From Clostridia bacterium (lineage in GTDB: Bacteria; Bacillota_A; Clostridia; Christensenellales; CAG-138), in assembly GCA_017459315.1 (NCBI GenBank), contig JAFUDD010000038.1, positions 1-5,511 of the forward strand: 5,511 nt of DNA, given 5' to 3'. Each line of letters starts with the position of its first letter. Position 1 is the first letter of the stretch. The notes beneath the pieces were generated by a model. It was not told the origin of the DNA and made no database searches. It saw only the letters and a list, made by a program, of their open reading frames with translations. The position numbers were made by a program, and so were the translations under genes. Shown here piece by piece: positions 1-5,511 of this stretch.

Positions 1-525
1 CCGTTTGTCATGGAGCTGCCGAACTACCGTCTGCCCGGCATGAAGAACGTCGTGCGGCTGCTGTGGGAAAAGGCAAAGGACTTTTTGCAGCGCGCGTTTT
101 CGGTGATTTTGATTGCCACAATCGTGGTGTGGTTCCTGCAAAGCTTCGATCTGCGGTTCAATATGGTCGCCGATCAGCACGACAGCATTCTGGCGCTTGT
201 GTCCGGCTGGCTTGTGCCGGTCATGCGCCCCTTGGGCCTTGGCGACTGGCGCATCTGCACGTCGCTGATCACCGGCTTTATCGCCAAGGAAAGCGTCGTC
301 GCCACGATGGAGATCCTGTTCGGCAGCGGCATCGATGCCGCGCTGACCTCGCTCTCCGCCGCGTGCCTGCTGATCTTCTCGCTGCTGTATACGCCGTGCG
401 TCGCCGCGATCACCTCGATCCGCCGCGAAATGGGCGTGAAGTGGGCCGTCGGGATCGCCGTGTGGCAATGCGTCGTCGCGTGGATCGTCACGTCGGTCGT
501 CCACCTTGTCGGGATGCTGCTGTGA
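1..525 (+). CDS. feoB: Ferrous iron transport protein B (FeoB), C-terminal part; 5' end outside the window
   Basis: This is the C-terminal membrane portion of the Fe(II) permease FeoB, which moves ferrous iron across the cytoplasmic membrane and carries an N-terminal GTPase domain, here lost off the left edge. The frame is open from base 1, reading PFVMELPNYRLP, the typical FeoB junction before its last membrane helices. Residues about 30-46 form a hydrophobic helix. Residues about 90-112 contain GDWR followed by TGFIAKESVV, a conserved FeoB gate-type motif. Residues about 127-143 contain LLYTPC and then a RRE, also characteristic of the family. The last ~25 residues are a terminal membrane helix. 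The stop is TGA and overlaps the ribosome site of the next small gene, so the two are co-transcribed. ATG codons near the left edge are internal, not starts. Family identity is confident; the metal is assigned from the family. Confidence 0.95.
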   Translation, partial: PFVMELPNYRLPGMKNVVRLLWEKAKDFLQRAFSVILIATIVVWFLQSFDLRFNMVADQHDSILALVSGWLVPVMRPLGLGDWRICTSLITGFIAKESVVATMEILFGSGIDAALTSLSAACLLIFSLLYTPCVAAITSIRREMGVKWAVGIAVWQCVVAWIVTSVVHLVGMLL

Positions 526-533
526 GGTAGAGT

Positions 534-677
534 ATGAATATTGTTGATCTTGTATTGATCGTGTTCCTTGCCGCGCTCGTCGGCACAGCCATCTTCCTGT
601 CGGTGCGCCGGAAAAAGAAAGGCGGCTGCGGATGCGGCTGCGAAGGGTGTACCGGGTGTGACAGAAAAAGTAAATAA
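534..677 (+). CDS. FeoB-associated Cys-rich membrane protein, 47 aa
   Basis: A tiny gene that starts 8 bases after the feoB stop. A GAGG at 524-527, overlapping that stop, sits 6 bases before the ATG and supports the start. The 47-residue product begins with an uncharged helix (residues about 3-24), then a basic stop-transfer cluster RRKKK (25-29), then a Gly/Cys tail with five cysteines at 32, 34, 36, 39 and 42 (CxCxCxxCxxC), ending in DRKSK. This architecture matches the FeoB-associated Cys-rich membrane proteins found next to feoB in clostridia. The orientation (short N-terminus outside, Cys tail in the cytoplasm) is inferred from the positive-inside rule. The cysteines could bind iron or another metal and help FeoB, playing a part like FeoC, but this is inference. 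Stop codon TAA. It is followed by a terminator, so it ends the operon. Confidence 0.9.
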   Translation: MNIVDLVLIVFLAALVGTAIFLSVRRKKKGGCGCGCEGCTGCDRKSK

Positions 678-690
678 CGGAAAACCGTTT

Positions 691-721
691 CCCGAAGGGT
701 CTATGCCCTTCGGGATTTTTT
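691..721 (+). terminator. Intrinsic terminator of the feo operon
   Basis: CCCGAAGGG at 691-699 pairs perfectly with CCCTTCGGG at 706-714 around a six-base loop, and six T residues follow at 716-721. T690 and A715 extend the stem by one pair. It lies 13 bases after the stop of the Cys-rich gene. A smaller hairpin (AACGG, AAAA loop, CCGTT, 676-689) sits directly before it and includes part of the stop codon; its role is unclear. Confidence 0.9.
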
Positions 722-747
722 GCGACCGTTTTTCCTTTCGCGGCTCT

Positions 748-753
748 TATAAA
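748..753 (+). promoter_or_regulatory. Possible -10 box for the lipoprotein gene
   Basis: TATAAA lies about 30 bases before the lipoprotein ATG, in the gap after the feo terminator where a promoter is expected. No good TTGACA-like element is seen 16-18 bases upstream (that position reads ACCGTT), so this is a weak call. The rest of the 678-782 gap holds only the terminator and the ribosome site (AGGA at 773-776). Confidence 0.25.
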
Positions 754-782
754 GTGCAAGGGCCTTGCGGAAAGGAAATGAG

Positions 783-1058
783 ATGAAACCTGTATGTATC
801 TTGCGGCGGGCGGCGATCGGACTGCTGTGCCTGCTGCTCATGGCGTGCGTGCCGACGCCGGAGGAACCGATCATCGTCGGAAAAAACACGGAAACGATGC
901 TTGCCGCGGCGCAGACCGAGACGAAGGACGAAACGCCGCTTGCCGAGCGACTCGGCGCGCCCGCACATTATCAAGCCGAGCTTGTCAGCAAGGGCGGGCG
1001 GCTGTCCGTGTCGGTGGACGCGGATGTGGTCGTACCGGAGGCGGCGCTGCCGATTTAG
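783..1058 (+). CDS. N-terminal piece of a DUF6034-type lipoprotein, ended by an in-frame amber stop
   Basis: This is the first 91 codons of a lipoprotein gene of about 471 codons. The ATG at 783 is chosen because AGGA (773-776) lies 6 bases upstream and because a classic lipoprotein signal begins there: MKPVC, basic LRR, a hydrophobic core, and lipobox LMAC with the lipidated Cys at residue 22. A TTG 18 bases upstream in the same frame is less likely. After the Cys comes TPEEP, then VGKN, and a segment ending VDADVVVP, which I recognise as typical of DUF6034 proteins of clostridia; their function is unknown. Codon 92 is TAG, after which the same frame continues for 379 codons. Alone, this piece would be a lipidated stub without a folded body. 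It may be half of a pseudogene, a read-through product, or the result of a sequence error. Confidence 0.75.
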   Translation: MKPVCILRRAAIGLLCLLLMACVPTPEEPIIVGKNTETMLAAAQTETKDETPLAERLGAPAHYQAELVSKGGRLSVSVDADVVVPEAALPI

Positions 1059-1082
1059 CGGGTCAATCCGCGGGAATTTACC

Positions 1083-2198
1083 GTGGAGGAGGCGCAGCGG
1101 TTCGCATCGGTGCTGCTCGGCCCCGACCCGTTCTTTTGGGACGGCATGCCGGATAAGGCATACTGGCGCGATAGAATCGATAAGCTGATCGACGACATCG
1201 CGCATTGGGACGAGGGCGGCATGAACGCCTATAACGATCTCGACACCGTGGAAGAAGCAAGGGAGCGCCTTGCCGAATGGAACCGGGAGATGGCAAAAGC
1301 ACCGGATGAACCGACGCGCATCGAGCCGGACTGGACGCTGCAGCCGACCCGCGCGTGGAACAGCGAAGGCGAGATCAAAACGACGGATACGTACTTATCG
1401 TTCAATGTACTCGACCCGTCCGGGTCGTGGGTGACGTTTTCGATATGGAACAGCCTCGACTTAGGGGGAACGGCAAGTCTTGCCTATGTGCGCGACTATA
1501 TGCACAGCAACCCGAACTTTTTAGACGCGGTCATCGACGCGGCGCAATACCTTTCCGTCACGCAGGCGGAGGCCGAAGCGCAGGCGACGGCGCTGCTCGA
1601 AAAGCTCGGCATGGACGACTTTGCACTTGCGATAAGCTACGGGGCGAACGCGTTCTACAACGATCCCGGCGATCTGACGCCGGTATGGACCTGCGTGTTT
1701 ACGCGCACGGTGCGCGGCGTCCCGATGAACTTTGCCAATGCGGAAGCGGGGCGGGCGTATGGGACAACGCTCGAACAGGAGAGCGTCTATGTGATGATCG
1801 ACGACAGCGGCGTGTTCGCTTTCCGCTATGACAGCTCGCTTGAACTGCTCGAAACCGTGACCGAAAGCGCGGCGCTGCTGCCGTTTGACAAGGTGCAGGC
1901 GCAGTTTGAACGAATGGTGCTGCTGAAAAACAACACCGTCGATACCGAGCCGTCCCCGTCACGCAGCGATCGGTATGTGATCGACTCCGTGCGGCTCGGA
2001 CTTGTTGCGGTGCGCGAGCAAGATAAGGACACAGCCCTGCTTGTACCGGCATGGGATTTCCTCGGGCACAGCGAGCATACGGGGCAGCTTGATGCGAACA
2101 CGCCGTATACATGGGTCGAGGCGAAAAACGAGTGCCGCTCGTTTCTTACAATCAACGCCGTGGACGGCAGCATCATCGACCGCGCGGAGGGGTATTGA
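1083..2198 (+). CDS. Body of the DUF6034-type lipoprotein, in frame with and separated by one TAG from its N-terminal piece
   Basis: This frame continues the lipoprotein begun at 783. Directly after the TAG (1056-1058) it reads RVNPREFTVEEAQRF, which matches the usual run of the family, and it stays open to the TGA at 2196-2198. The boundary given (GTG at 1083) is only the first permitted start after the stop. It has no visible ribosome site, and an internal ATG at 1221 preceded by GAGGG (1212-1216) is a better restart candidate, giving about 325 residues. Neither would have a signal peptide, so a restarted product would stay in the cytoplasm. The C-terminus (VRLGLVAVRE, then LVPAWDF, then LTINAVDGSIIDR and a final GY) closely resembles DUF6034 proteins as I know them. 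In a full-length form it would be a surface lipoprotein facing outward. No enzyme motif is seen and its function is unknown. Codon use looks like the neighbours' and there is no second lesion, so any inactivation is recent. Confidence 0.75.
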   Translation: MEEAQRFASVLLGPDPFFWDGMPDKAYWRDRIDKLIDDIAHWDEGGMNAYNDLDTVEEARERLAEWNREMAKAPDEPTRIEPDWTLQPTRAWNSEGEIKTTDTYLSFNVLDPSGSWVTFSIWNSLDLGGTASLAYVRDYMHSNPNFLDAVIDAAQYLSVTQAEAEAQATALLEKLGMDDFALAISYGANAFYNDPGDLTPVWTCVFTRTVRGVPMNFANAEAGRAYGTTLEQESVYVMIDDSGVFAFRYDSSLELLETVTESAALLPFDKVQAQFERMVLLKNNTVDTEPSPSRSDRYVIDSVRLGLVAVREQDKDTALLVPAWDFLGHSEHTGQLDANTPYTWVEAKNECRSFLTINAVDGSIIDRAEGY

Positions 2199-2216
2199 GA
2201 AAATGTTCATACTTTT

Positions 2217-2248
2217 ACCGCAATTCGGTGACATCTGCCTTGTATAAT
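2217..2248 (+). promoter_or_regulatory. Probable promoter of the sigma/anti-sigma operon, with an adjacent palindrome
   Basis: A consensus TATAAT (2243-2248) lies 25 bases before the sigma-factor ATG, in the 75-base gap after the lipoprotein gene. The place for a -35 box at 17-base spacing reads GCAATT, a poor match. That region instead overlaps a near-perfect inverted repeat, ACCG CAATT CGGT (2217-2229). This could be an operator, or the promoter may need an activator or an alternative sigma factor. The ribosome site AGGGAGG follows at about 2260-2267. Confidence 0.45.
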
Positions 2249-2273
2249 CAAAGCCGAGAAGGGAGGGAGCCGC

Positions 2274-2792
2274 ATGGAGGACGTAAACGCATATTTCAAT
2301 CTGGTCTACGACGCGACGTTTTCGGAGCTTGCGAAGGTCTGCGTGTTGAAGGCAAAGCGCGTGCAGGACGTGGATGATCTGCTGCAAAACACCTATGAGC
2401 GATTCTATAAGCATATCCGCCGCCACGGAACGGACGCGGTGAACGATTCGAAATCGTACCTGTACGCGATTTTGCACAAGGAGCTTGCAAAATACTACCG
2501 CTTCCATGCGCGCTTTAAGACAGAGCCGCTCGACGAAACGGTCGTCCCGCTTGCGGGAGAGGAAGCGCCGGAAAGCGAATCGCTCGACCGGCTGACTGCG
2601 GACGAGATATGGCAAATCGTGGAGCGGGAGCCGCAGCTTTCCCTAAAGGTTTTTATTCTCTACTATGAGTACGAAATGCACGTAGCCGAGATCGCGCAGG
2701 CCACGGACTTGACGGAATCGGCGGTCAAAAACCGCCTGCTGCACACGCGCAACCATATTCGGACAGCCATGCAAAAGGAGGGAACGGCATGA
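2274..2792 (+). CDS. ECF-type RNA polymerase sigma factor (sigma-70 family), 172 aa
   Basis: This gene encodes a short sigma factor with only regions 2 and 4, the plan of group 4 (extracytoplasmic function) sigma factors that redirect RNA polymerase to stress or envelope genes. Region 2 spans about residues 5-82, with the core-binding segment DVDDLLQNTYERFYKHI at 32-48 and an aromatic/basic stretch (KYYRFHARFK, 73-82). An acidic linker (about 84-105) leads to region 4 at 107-166, whose helix-turn-helix reads MHVAEIAQATDLTESAVKNR, followed by an R/H-rich recognition end. The ATG is supported by a strong GGGAGG 5-10 bases upstream. The stop overlaps the start of the next gene by four bases (ATGA), implying translational coupling and fixed stoichiometry with that membrane protein, as for sigma/anti-sigma pairs. 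Target promoters are unknown; autoregulation through the promoter just upstream is plausible. Confidence 0.92.
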   Translation: MEDVNAYFNLVYDATFSELAKVCVLKAKRVQDVDDLLQNTYERFYKHIRRHGTDAVNDSKSYLYAILHKELAKYYRFHARFKTEPLDETVVPLAGEEAPESESLDRLTADEIWQIVEREPQLSLKVFILYYEYEMHVAEIAQATDLTESAVKNRLLHTRNHIRTAMQKEGTA

Positions 2793-4132
2793 GCACGCAG
2801 GAAAAAGAAACGTTTCGCCGCGCGATTGAGGCGAACGCAATCCATAAAGAAGCGATTCGGGCGCGGATCATCAAGCCCGAACGGGAACGCACAGCGATTC
2901 GCTTTCCGAAAAGGACGGTATGGATCGCGGCTTTGGCGGCGGTACTGCTGCTTGCGGCAACGGCGGGCGCGGCGGGCGTGTGGCTTACGCGGGAGAATTT
3001 CAGTATCGACCGGTATCTGCTGCAATCCGACGCCGAGCGCCGGGAAAACCGCGTCGAGGACATTGAAACCATGATCGCCGGCGCTAACGTGACCGATCTC
3101 AGCTATACGGCGACGCTGCAAAGCGATTTGCCCAACGCCGAAAGGCTGCAGGAAAATCGCAAGACGGCGGGACAGAAGCCGTTCGACGCCGCGGAATGGG
3201 CGTGGCTCAAGGACGTTCGTCCCGAAACCGTCGATGTGATCGCAAGCGGGCGGCGGCTCGTTGTGCAGACACGGCTGTATACCCCCAAAGCGGCGGCATT
3301 CTCACCCGCGCCGCAAGCCTTTTGGCTCGAAGCCATGGCCGACGACGGGGCGATTCTGCCGGAGGGCGGCATTGCGCCGCGACTGCTTTTCTGCAGCGGC
3401 TGGGGCGTGAATCCGATGGCCTCGACCGACGCCTATGCGCTTGCGATGGCGGAGTACATTTTGGAGGAGCCGCTGCCCGAAAGCGGCTCGGTCACGATCA
3501 CGCAGCGATTCTATATTCTCGATGCGAATGTGGACGACATGAGCCCGGGCGGCGCGGTCGCGCGAATCGAGCACGCGTTTTCGGTCAATGCCGAGGCGCT
3601 GTCGGACGTTGCCGAGCCGCAAACGCAGACACTTGCCCTGTCCGGCAAGGCCATGCTGACCGTGCGGGAGGACGGGCGCATAAGCAATCGCACCGTTGAT
3701 CTGACCGGCGTGACGCTGACCGCCGAAACGCAGTTCCGCAGGACCGGTCTGTATGTGCGCTTTACGATCAAAGACTCCGGCACGCTTTCCGAGACCGAGC
3801 AGAGCGCGCTGCTGCGCAGTGCCAATATCAACGAACGCGGCGCCGAGGACGACGGGCTGCTGCTGTCCTACACGCAAGGCGATGCTGACTATTACGCTCC
3901 GCCCGCGTGGAACGAGCCGGGCGACAGAGCGACGTTTGCGCTGCCCGTGTTTCCGTCGGACTATGCGGCGCTTGACAGAATAACGCTGTCGCTGTCGATC
4001 GGGCATATCGCGTCGGTGCATGGTGAACCGGCAGGAGAAGGCCGGCTCCGTGCTGACGCTGACGGCATCGGGGAAATCACCGTCGCGCAGACGCCGCTTG
4101 CGGCGTGGACGCTGCCGCTGCCGAAGGCATGA
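2789..4132 (+). CDS. Single-pass membrane protein, putative anti-sigma factor/sensor for the ECF sigma
   Basis: This 447-residue protein is translated from an ATG overlapping the sigma stop, with a near-ideal AGGAGG (2776-2781) 7 bases upstream inside the sigma gene. Residues 1-42 are a charged, helical N-terminus rich in K/R/E. Residues about 43-65 form one membrane helix (VWIAALAAVLLLAAT). The remaining ~380 residues are predicted to lie outside the membrane and look beta-rich, with alternating hydrophobic patterns. This layout, and the coupling to an ECF sigma gene, suggests that the cytoplasmic tail holds the sigma factor until the outside domain senses a signal. No zinc-binding HxxxCxxC motif of the ZAS anti-sigma class is visible, so the tail would be a different type, like several clostridial ECF partners. 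I do not recognise the outer domain. Near residues 411-428 the codon-position signal favours another frame, so the local protein sequence there may be altered. The gene ends 11 bases before a terminator. Confidence 0.75.
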   Translation: MSTQEKETFRRAIEANAIHKEAIRARIIKPERERTAIRFPKRTVWIAALAAVLLLAATAGAAGVWLTRENFSIDRYLLQSDAERRENRVEDIETMIAGANVTDLSYTATLQSDLPNAERLQENRKTAGQKPFDAAEWAWLKDVRPETVDVIASGRRLVVQTRLYTPKAAAFSPAPQAFWLEAMADDGAILPEGGIAPRLLFCSGWGVNPMASTDAYALAMAEYILEEPLPESGSVTITQRFYILDANVDDMSPGGAVARIEHAFSVNAEALSDVAEPQTQTLALSGKAMLTVREDGRISNRTVDLTGVTLTAETQFRRTGLYVRFTIKDSGTLSETEQSALLRSANINERGAEDDGLLLSYTQGDADYYAPPAWNEPGDRATFALPVFPSDYAALDRITLSLSIGHIASVHGEPAGEGRLRADADGIGEITVAQTPLAAWTLPLPKA

Positions 4133-4143
4133 TAGGGATAACA

Positions 4144-4176
4144 AAAGACCCTCGCCGTTCTTGGGCGAGGGTCTTT
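4144..4176. terminator. Bidirectional intrinsic terminator between convergent genes
   Basis: A perfect 13-bp stem is formed by AAAGACCCTCGCC (4144-4156) and GGCGAGGGTCTTT (4164-4176) around a 7-base loop. The outer A and T bases give U-rich ends in either direction: TCTTT on the plus strand and TCTTTTGTT on the minus strand. It sits in the 55-base gap between the plus-strand putative anti-sigma gene and the minus-strand PLP enzyme gene, so it probably ends both transcripts. Confidence 0.9.
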
Positions 4177-4187
4177 GCAATATGCGC

Positions 4188-5511
4188 TTACAGGTTCTTC
4201 AAAAGCCCGGTGGCGTCGTTGAACTCGTCGATCAGCTTGTCGATCTCGTCCATCTGGTTGTGGACGTTCTTCCAATAGTCCGGATCGTACCATTGCGCGT
4301 TGAGCTCCTCGACGGTCTTGCCCTGCTGCTCGACCCACGTATAATATTTGAGGTTGTGGATGCGCTTGCGGGTGACGTAGGTGAGCTCCTCCATGCTGTC
4401 GGTGCGAAGCCCCTTGAGGTGCTCGGCATAGTCCGCCGCGGCCTTGACGAAATCGTATGCGCCGTCGGCCTCCTCGAGCTCGCGGATGCGGCTCTGGTAC
4501 ATGACGGACGAGTCGGTGCCGACGGTGGCGAGAATATCGTTCTCGGTCAGCTCGTAATACTTCGCCATCTTGATGCAGCACAGCAGGTTCGCAATGCCCG
4601 AAATGCCGAGCAGCGGGAGCTTTTCGACAAAGTCCGCCGGAACGCCGACGACCTCCCTGAGGTAACGCTGGCCTTCGGGATCGTTGAACAGGCGCAGCAG
4701 CTTCTGGCTGTCCTCATCGTCGATGGCAATGACCATATCGGTGTTCTTGACATTGTGGATCCACGGCACGTGCTTGTCGCCGATGCCCTCGATGCGGTGT
4801 CCGCCGAAGCCGTTGTTCAGCAGTGTCGGGCATTGCAGCGCCTCGCCGACGGCCAGCTTGCTGCCGGGGTACTGCTCCTTGAGGTAATCGCCCGCGCTCA
4901 TCGTGCCGGCCGAACCGGAGGTGAACGCCGCGCCCGCAAAGCGGCCCTTGTCGCCCTTGATCTTTTCGATGACTTCCGCAATCGCGTGGCCGGTGACCTG
5001 ATAGTGCCACAGCGGATTGCCCATTTCCTCGAACTGGTTGAAGATCATCACGTCGGGACGCTGACGCAGACGGTGCGTTTCGTCGAAGATTTCCTTGACG
5101 TTCGATTCGCAGCCGGGGGTGGCGATGATCTCGCCCGCGACGGTCTTGAGCCATTCAAAACGCTCGGCGCTCATTTCCTCGGGCAGGATCGCAATGCTGT
5201 TGCAGGAGAGCAGCGCGCTGTTGTACGCGCCGCCGCGGCAGTAGTTGCCGGTGGACGGCCAAACGGCCTTGTGATACGTCGGGTCGAACTGACCGGTCAC
5301 AAGACGCGGCACAAGGCAGCCGAACGACGCGCCGACCTTGTGGCAGCCGGTGGGGAACCACTTGCCGACAAGGATCACGATGCGCGCCTTCACGCCCGAA
5401 AGCTCGCGCGGGACCTCGATGTAGTTGACCTCGCCGAATTTGCCGTCGCCGCCCTTTTCCACGGGGTTGTTCTTCCACGTGATGCGGAACAGGTTCAGCG
5501 GGTTCACGTCC
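4188..5511 (-). CDS. PLP-dependent enzyme, cysteine synthase/TrpB-like (fold type II), N-terminus outside the window
   Basis: The frame is open from the right edge to the TAA at 4188-4190 and gives 440 residues. Reading continues upstream of the GTG at 5505-5507 (an Asp codon precedes it), so the true start is probably beyond the window. Counting from that GTG, residues 53-60 read TGCHKVGA, which resembles the TGAHKINNA of tryptophan synthase beta; Lys57 is the likely PLP-binding lysine. STGNYCRGG (85-93) is a candidate substrate-carboxylate loop. TSGSAGT (196-202) is the Gly/Ser-rich phosphate-binding loop. IEGIGD (239-244) and a late TDSSVMY (331-337) match conserved family positions. Members perform beta-replacement or beta-elimination on amino acids such as serine, cysteine or diaminopropionate. 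It belongs to a longer clostridial subgroup usually named only as cysteine synthase or PLP-dependent enzyme, so the substrate is unknown. The product is cytoplasmic. It is convergent with the sigma operon and unrelated to it by sequence. Confidence 0.85.
   Translation of the reverse strand, partial: DVNPLNLFRITWKNNPVEKGGDGKFGEVNYIEVPRELSGVKARIVILVGKWFPTGCHKVGASFGCLVPRLVTGQFDPTYHKAVWPSTGNYCRGGAYNSALLSCNSIAILPEEMSAERFEWLKTVAGEIIATPGCESNVKEIFDETHRLRQRPDVMIFNQFEEMGNPLWHYQVTGHAIAEVIEKIKGDKGRFAGAAFTSGSAGTMSAGDYLKEQYPGSKLAVGEALQCPTLLNNGFGGHRIEGIGDKHVPWIHNVKNTDMVIAIDDEDSQKLLRLFNDPEGQRYLREVVGVPADFVEKLPLLGISGIANLLCCIKMAKYYELTENDILATVGTDSSVMYQSRIRELEEADGAYDFVKAAADYAEHLKGLRTDSMEELTYVTRKRIHNLKYYTWVEQQGKTVEELNAQWYDPDYWKNVHNQMDEIDKLIDEFNDATGLLKNL

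Noticed and set aside
63..530. Open frame of 155 codons on the plus strand within feoB
   Set aside because: It is a +2 shadow of feoB, rich in R and A; the feoB frame carries clear family motifs.
676..721. Two adjacent hairpins considered as an attenuator or riboswitch
   Set aside because: The first stem is only 5 bp and does not compete with the terminator stem; there is no conserved aptamer-like structure and the next gene is 60 bases away.
568..786. Open frame of 72 codons overlapping the Cys-rich gene and its terminator
   Set aside because: It is out of frame with the recognisable Cys-rich protein and reads through the terminator hairpin.
1959..2615. Open frame of 218 codons on the minus strand
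   Set aside because: It is antisense to the lipoprotein 3' end and the sigma gene, crosses the sigma promoter, and has no family-like sequence.
3302..4180. Long open frame of 292 codons on the minus strand
   Set aside because: It lies wholly opposite the well-supported membrane-protein gene, has an R/Q/H-rich composition typical of antisense frames in GC-rich DNA, and crosses the terminator hairpin.
3961..4581. Open frame of 206 codons on the minus strand across the convergent gap
   Set aside because: It overlaps the PLP enzyme in another frame and runs through the 13-bp terminator; its composition is arginine/histidine-rich noise.
1..5511. Search for CRISPR repeats, tRNAs, insertion-sequence ends, phage or toxin-antitoxin genes
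   Set aside because: No direct repeat array, cloverleaf, terminal inverted repeat or transposase-like or toxin-like protein was seen on either strand.

Overview
The window looks like a chromosomal segment of a GC-rich member of the Firmicutes, most likely a gut clostridium of the Oscillospiraceae/Christensenellales type. This is inferred from four things: a FeoB-associated Cys-rich mini-protein, a DUF6034-type lipoprotein, an ECF sigma factor overlapping a membrane-anchored partner, and strong GGAGG-type ribosome sites. I ran no database search; family names come from recognising motifs.

Layout, left to right. (1) 1-677: the 3' end of feoB (ferrous iron permease), followed 8 bases later by a 47-residue protein with one membrane segment and a CxCxCxxCxxC tail. 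This is the end of a Feo iron-uptake operon, closed by a strong intrinsic terminator at 691-721. (2) 783-2198: one lipoprotein locus of the DUF6034 type. It has a lipobox signal peptide and a body of about 380 residues, but is split by a single in-frame amber codon (TAG, 1056-1058). Reading frame and protein character continue unchanged on the far side. (3) 2274-4132: an ECF-type sigma factor whose stop overlaps the start of a 447-residue single-pass membrane protein (ATGA overlap). The second protein has a short cytoplasmic N-terminus and a large outside domain, so it is probably the cognate anti-sigma factor or sensor. A TATAAT box lies just upstream of the sigma gene. (4) 4144-4176: a perfect 13-bp hairpin serving as a shared terminator for convergent genes. 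(5) 4188-5511, minus strand: most of a fold-type II PLP-dependent enzyme of the cysteine synthase/TrpB superfamily, running off the right edge.

How the parts fit. The Feo genes and the PLP enzyme look like ordinary metabolic neighbours. The middle block (lipoprotein, sigma factor, membrane sensor) reads as an envelope-sensing cassette, although functional linkage of the lipoprotein to the sigma pair is only inferred from position. The observations most worth checking are the amber codon in the lipoprotein gene, the unrecognised outside domain of the putative anti-sigma, and a stretch of about 50 bases near the 3' end of that gene. In that stretch the codon-position signal jumps to another frame, as if two compensating indels had occurred. 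I found no tRNA, rRNA, CRISPR array, insertion sequence or phage gene.
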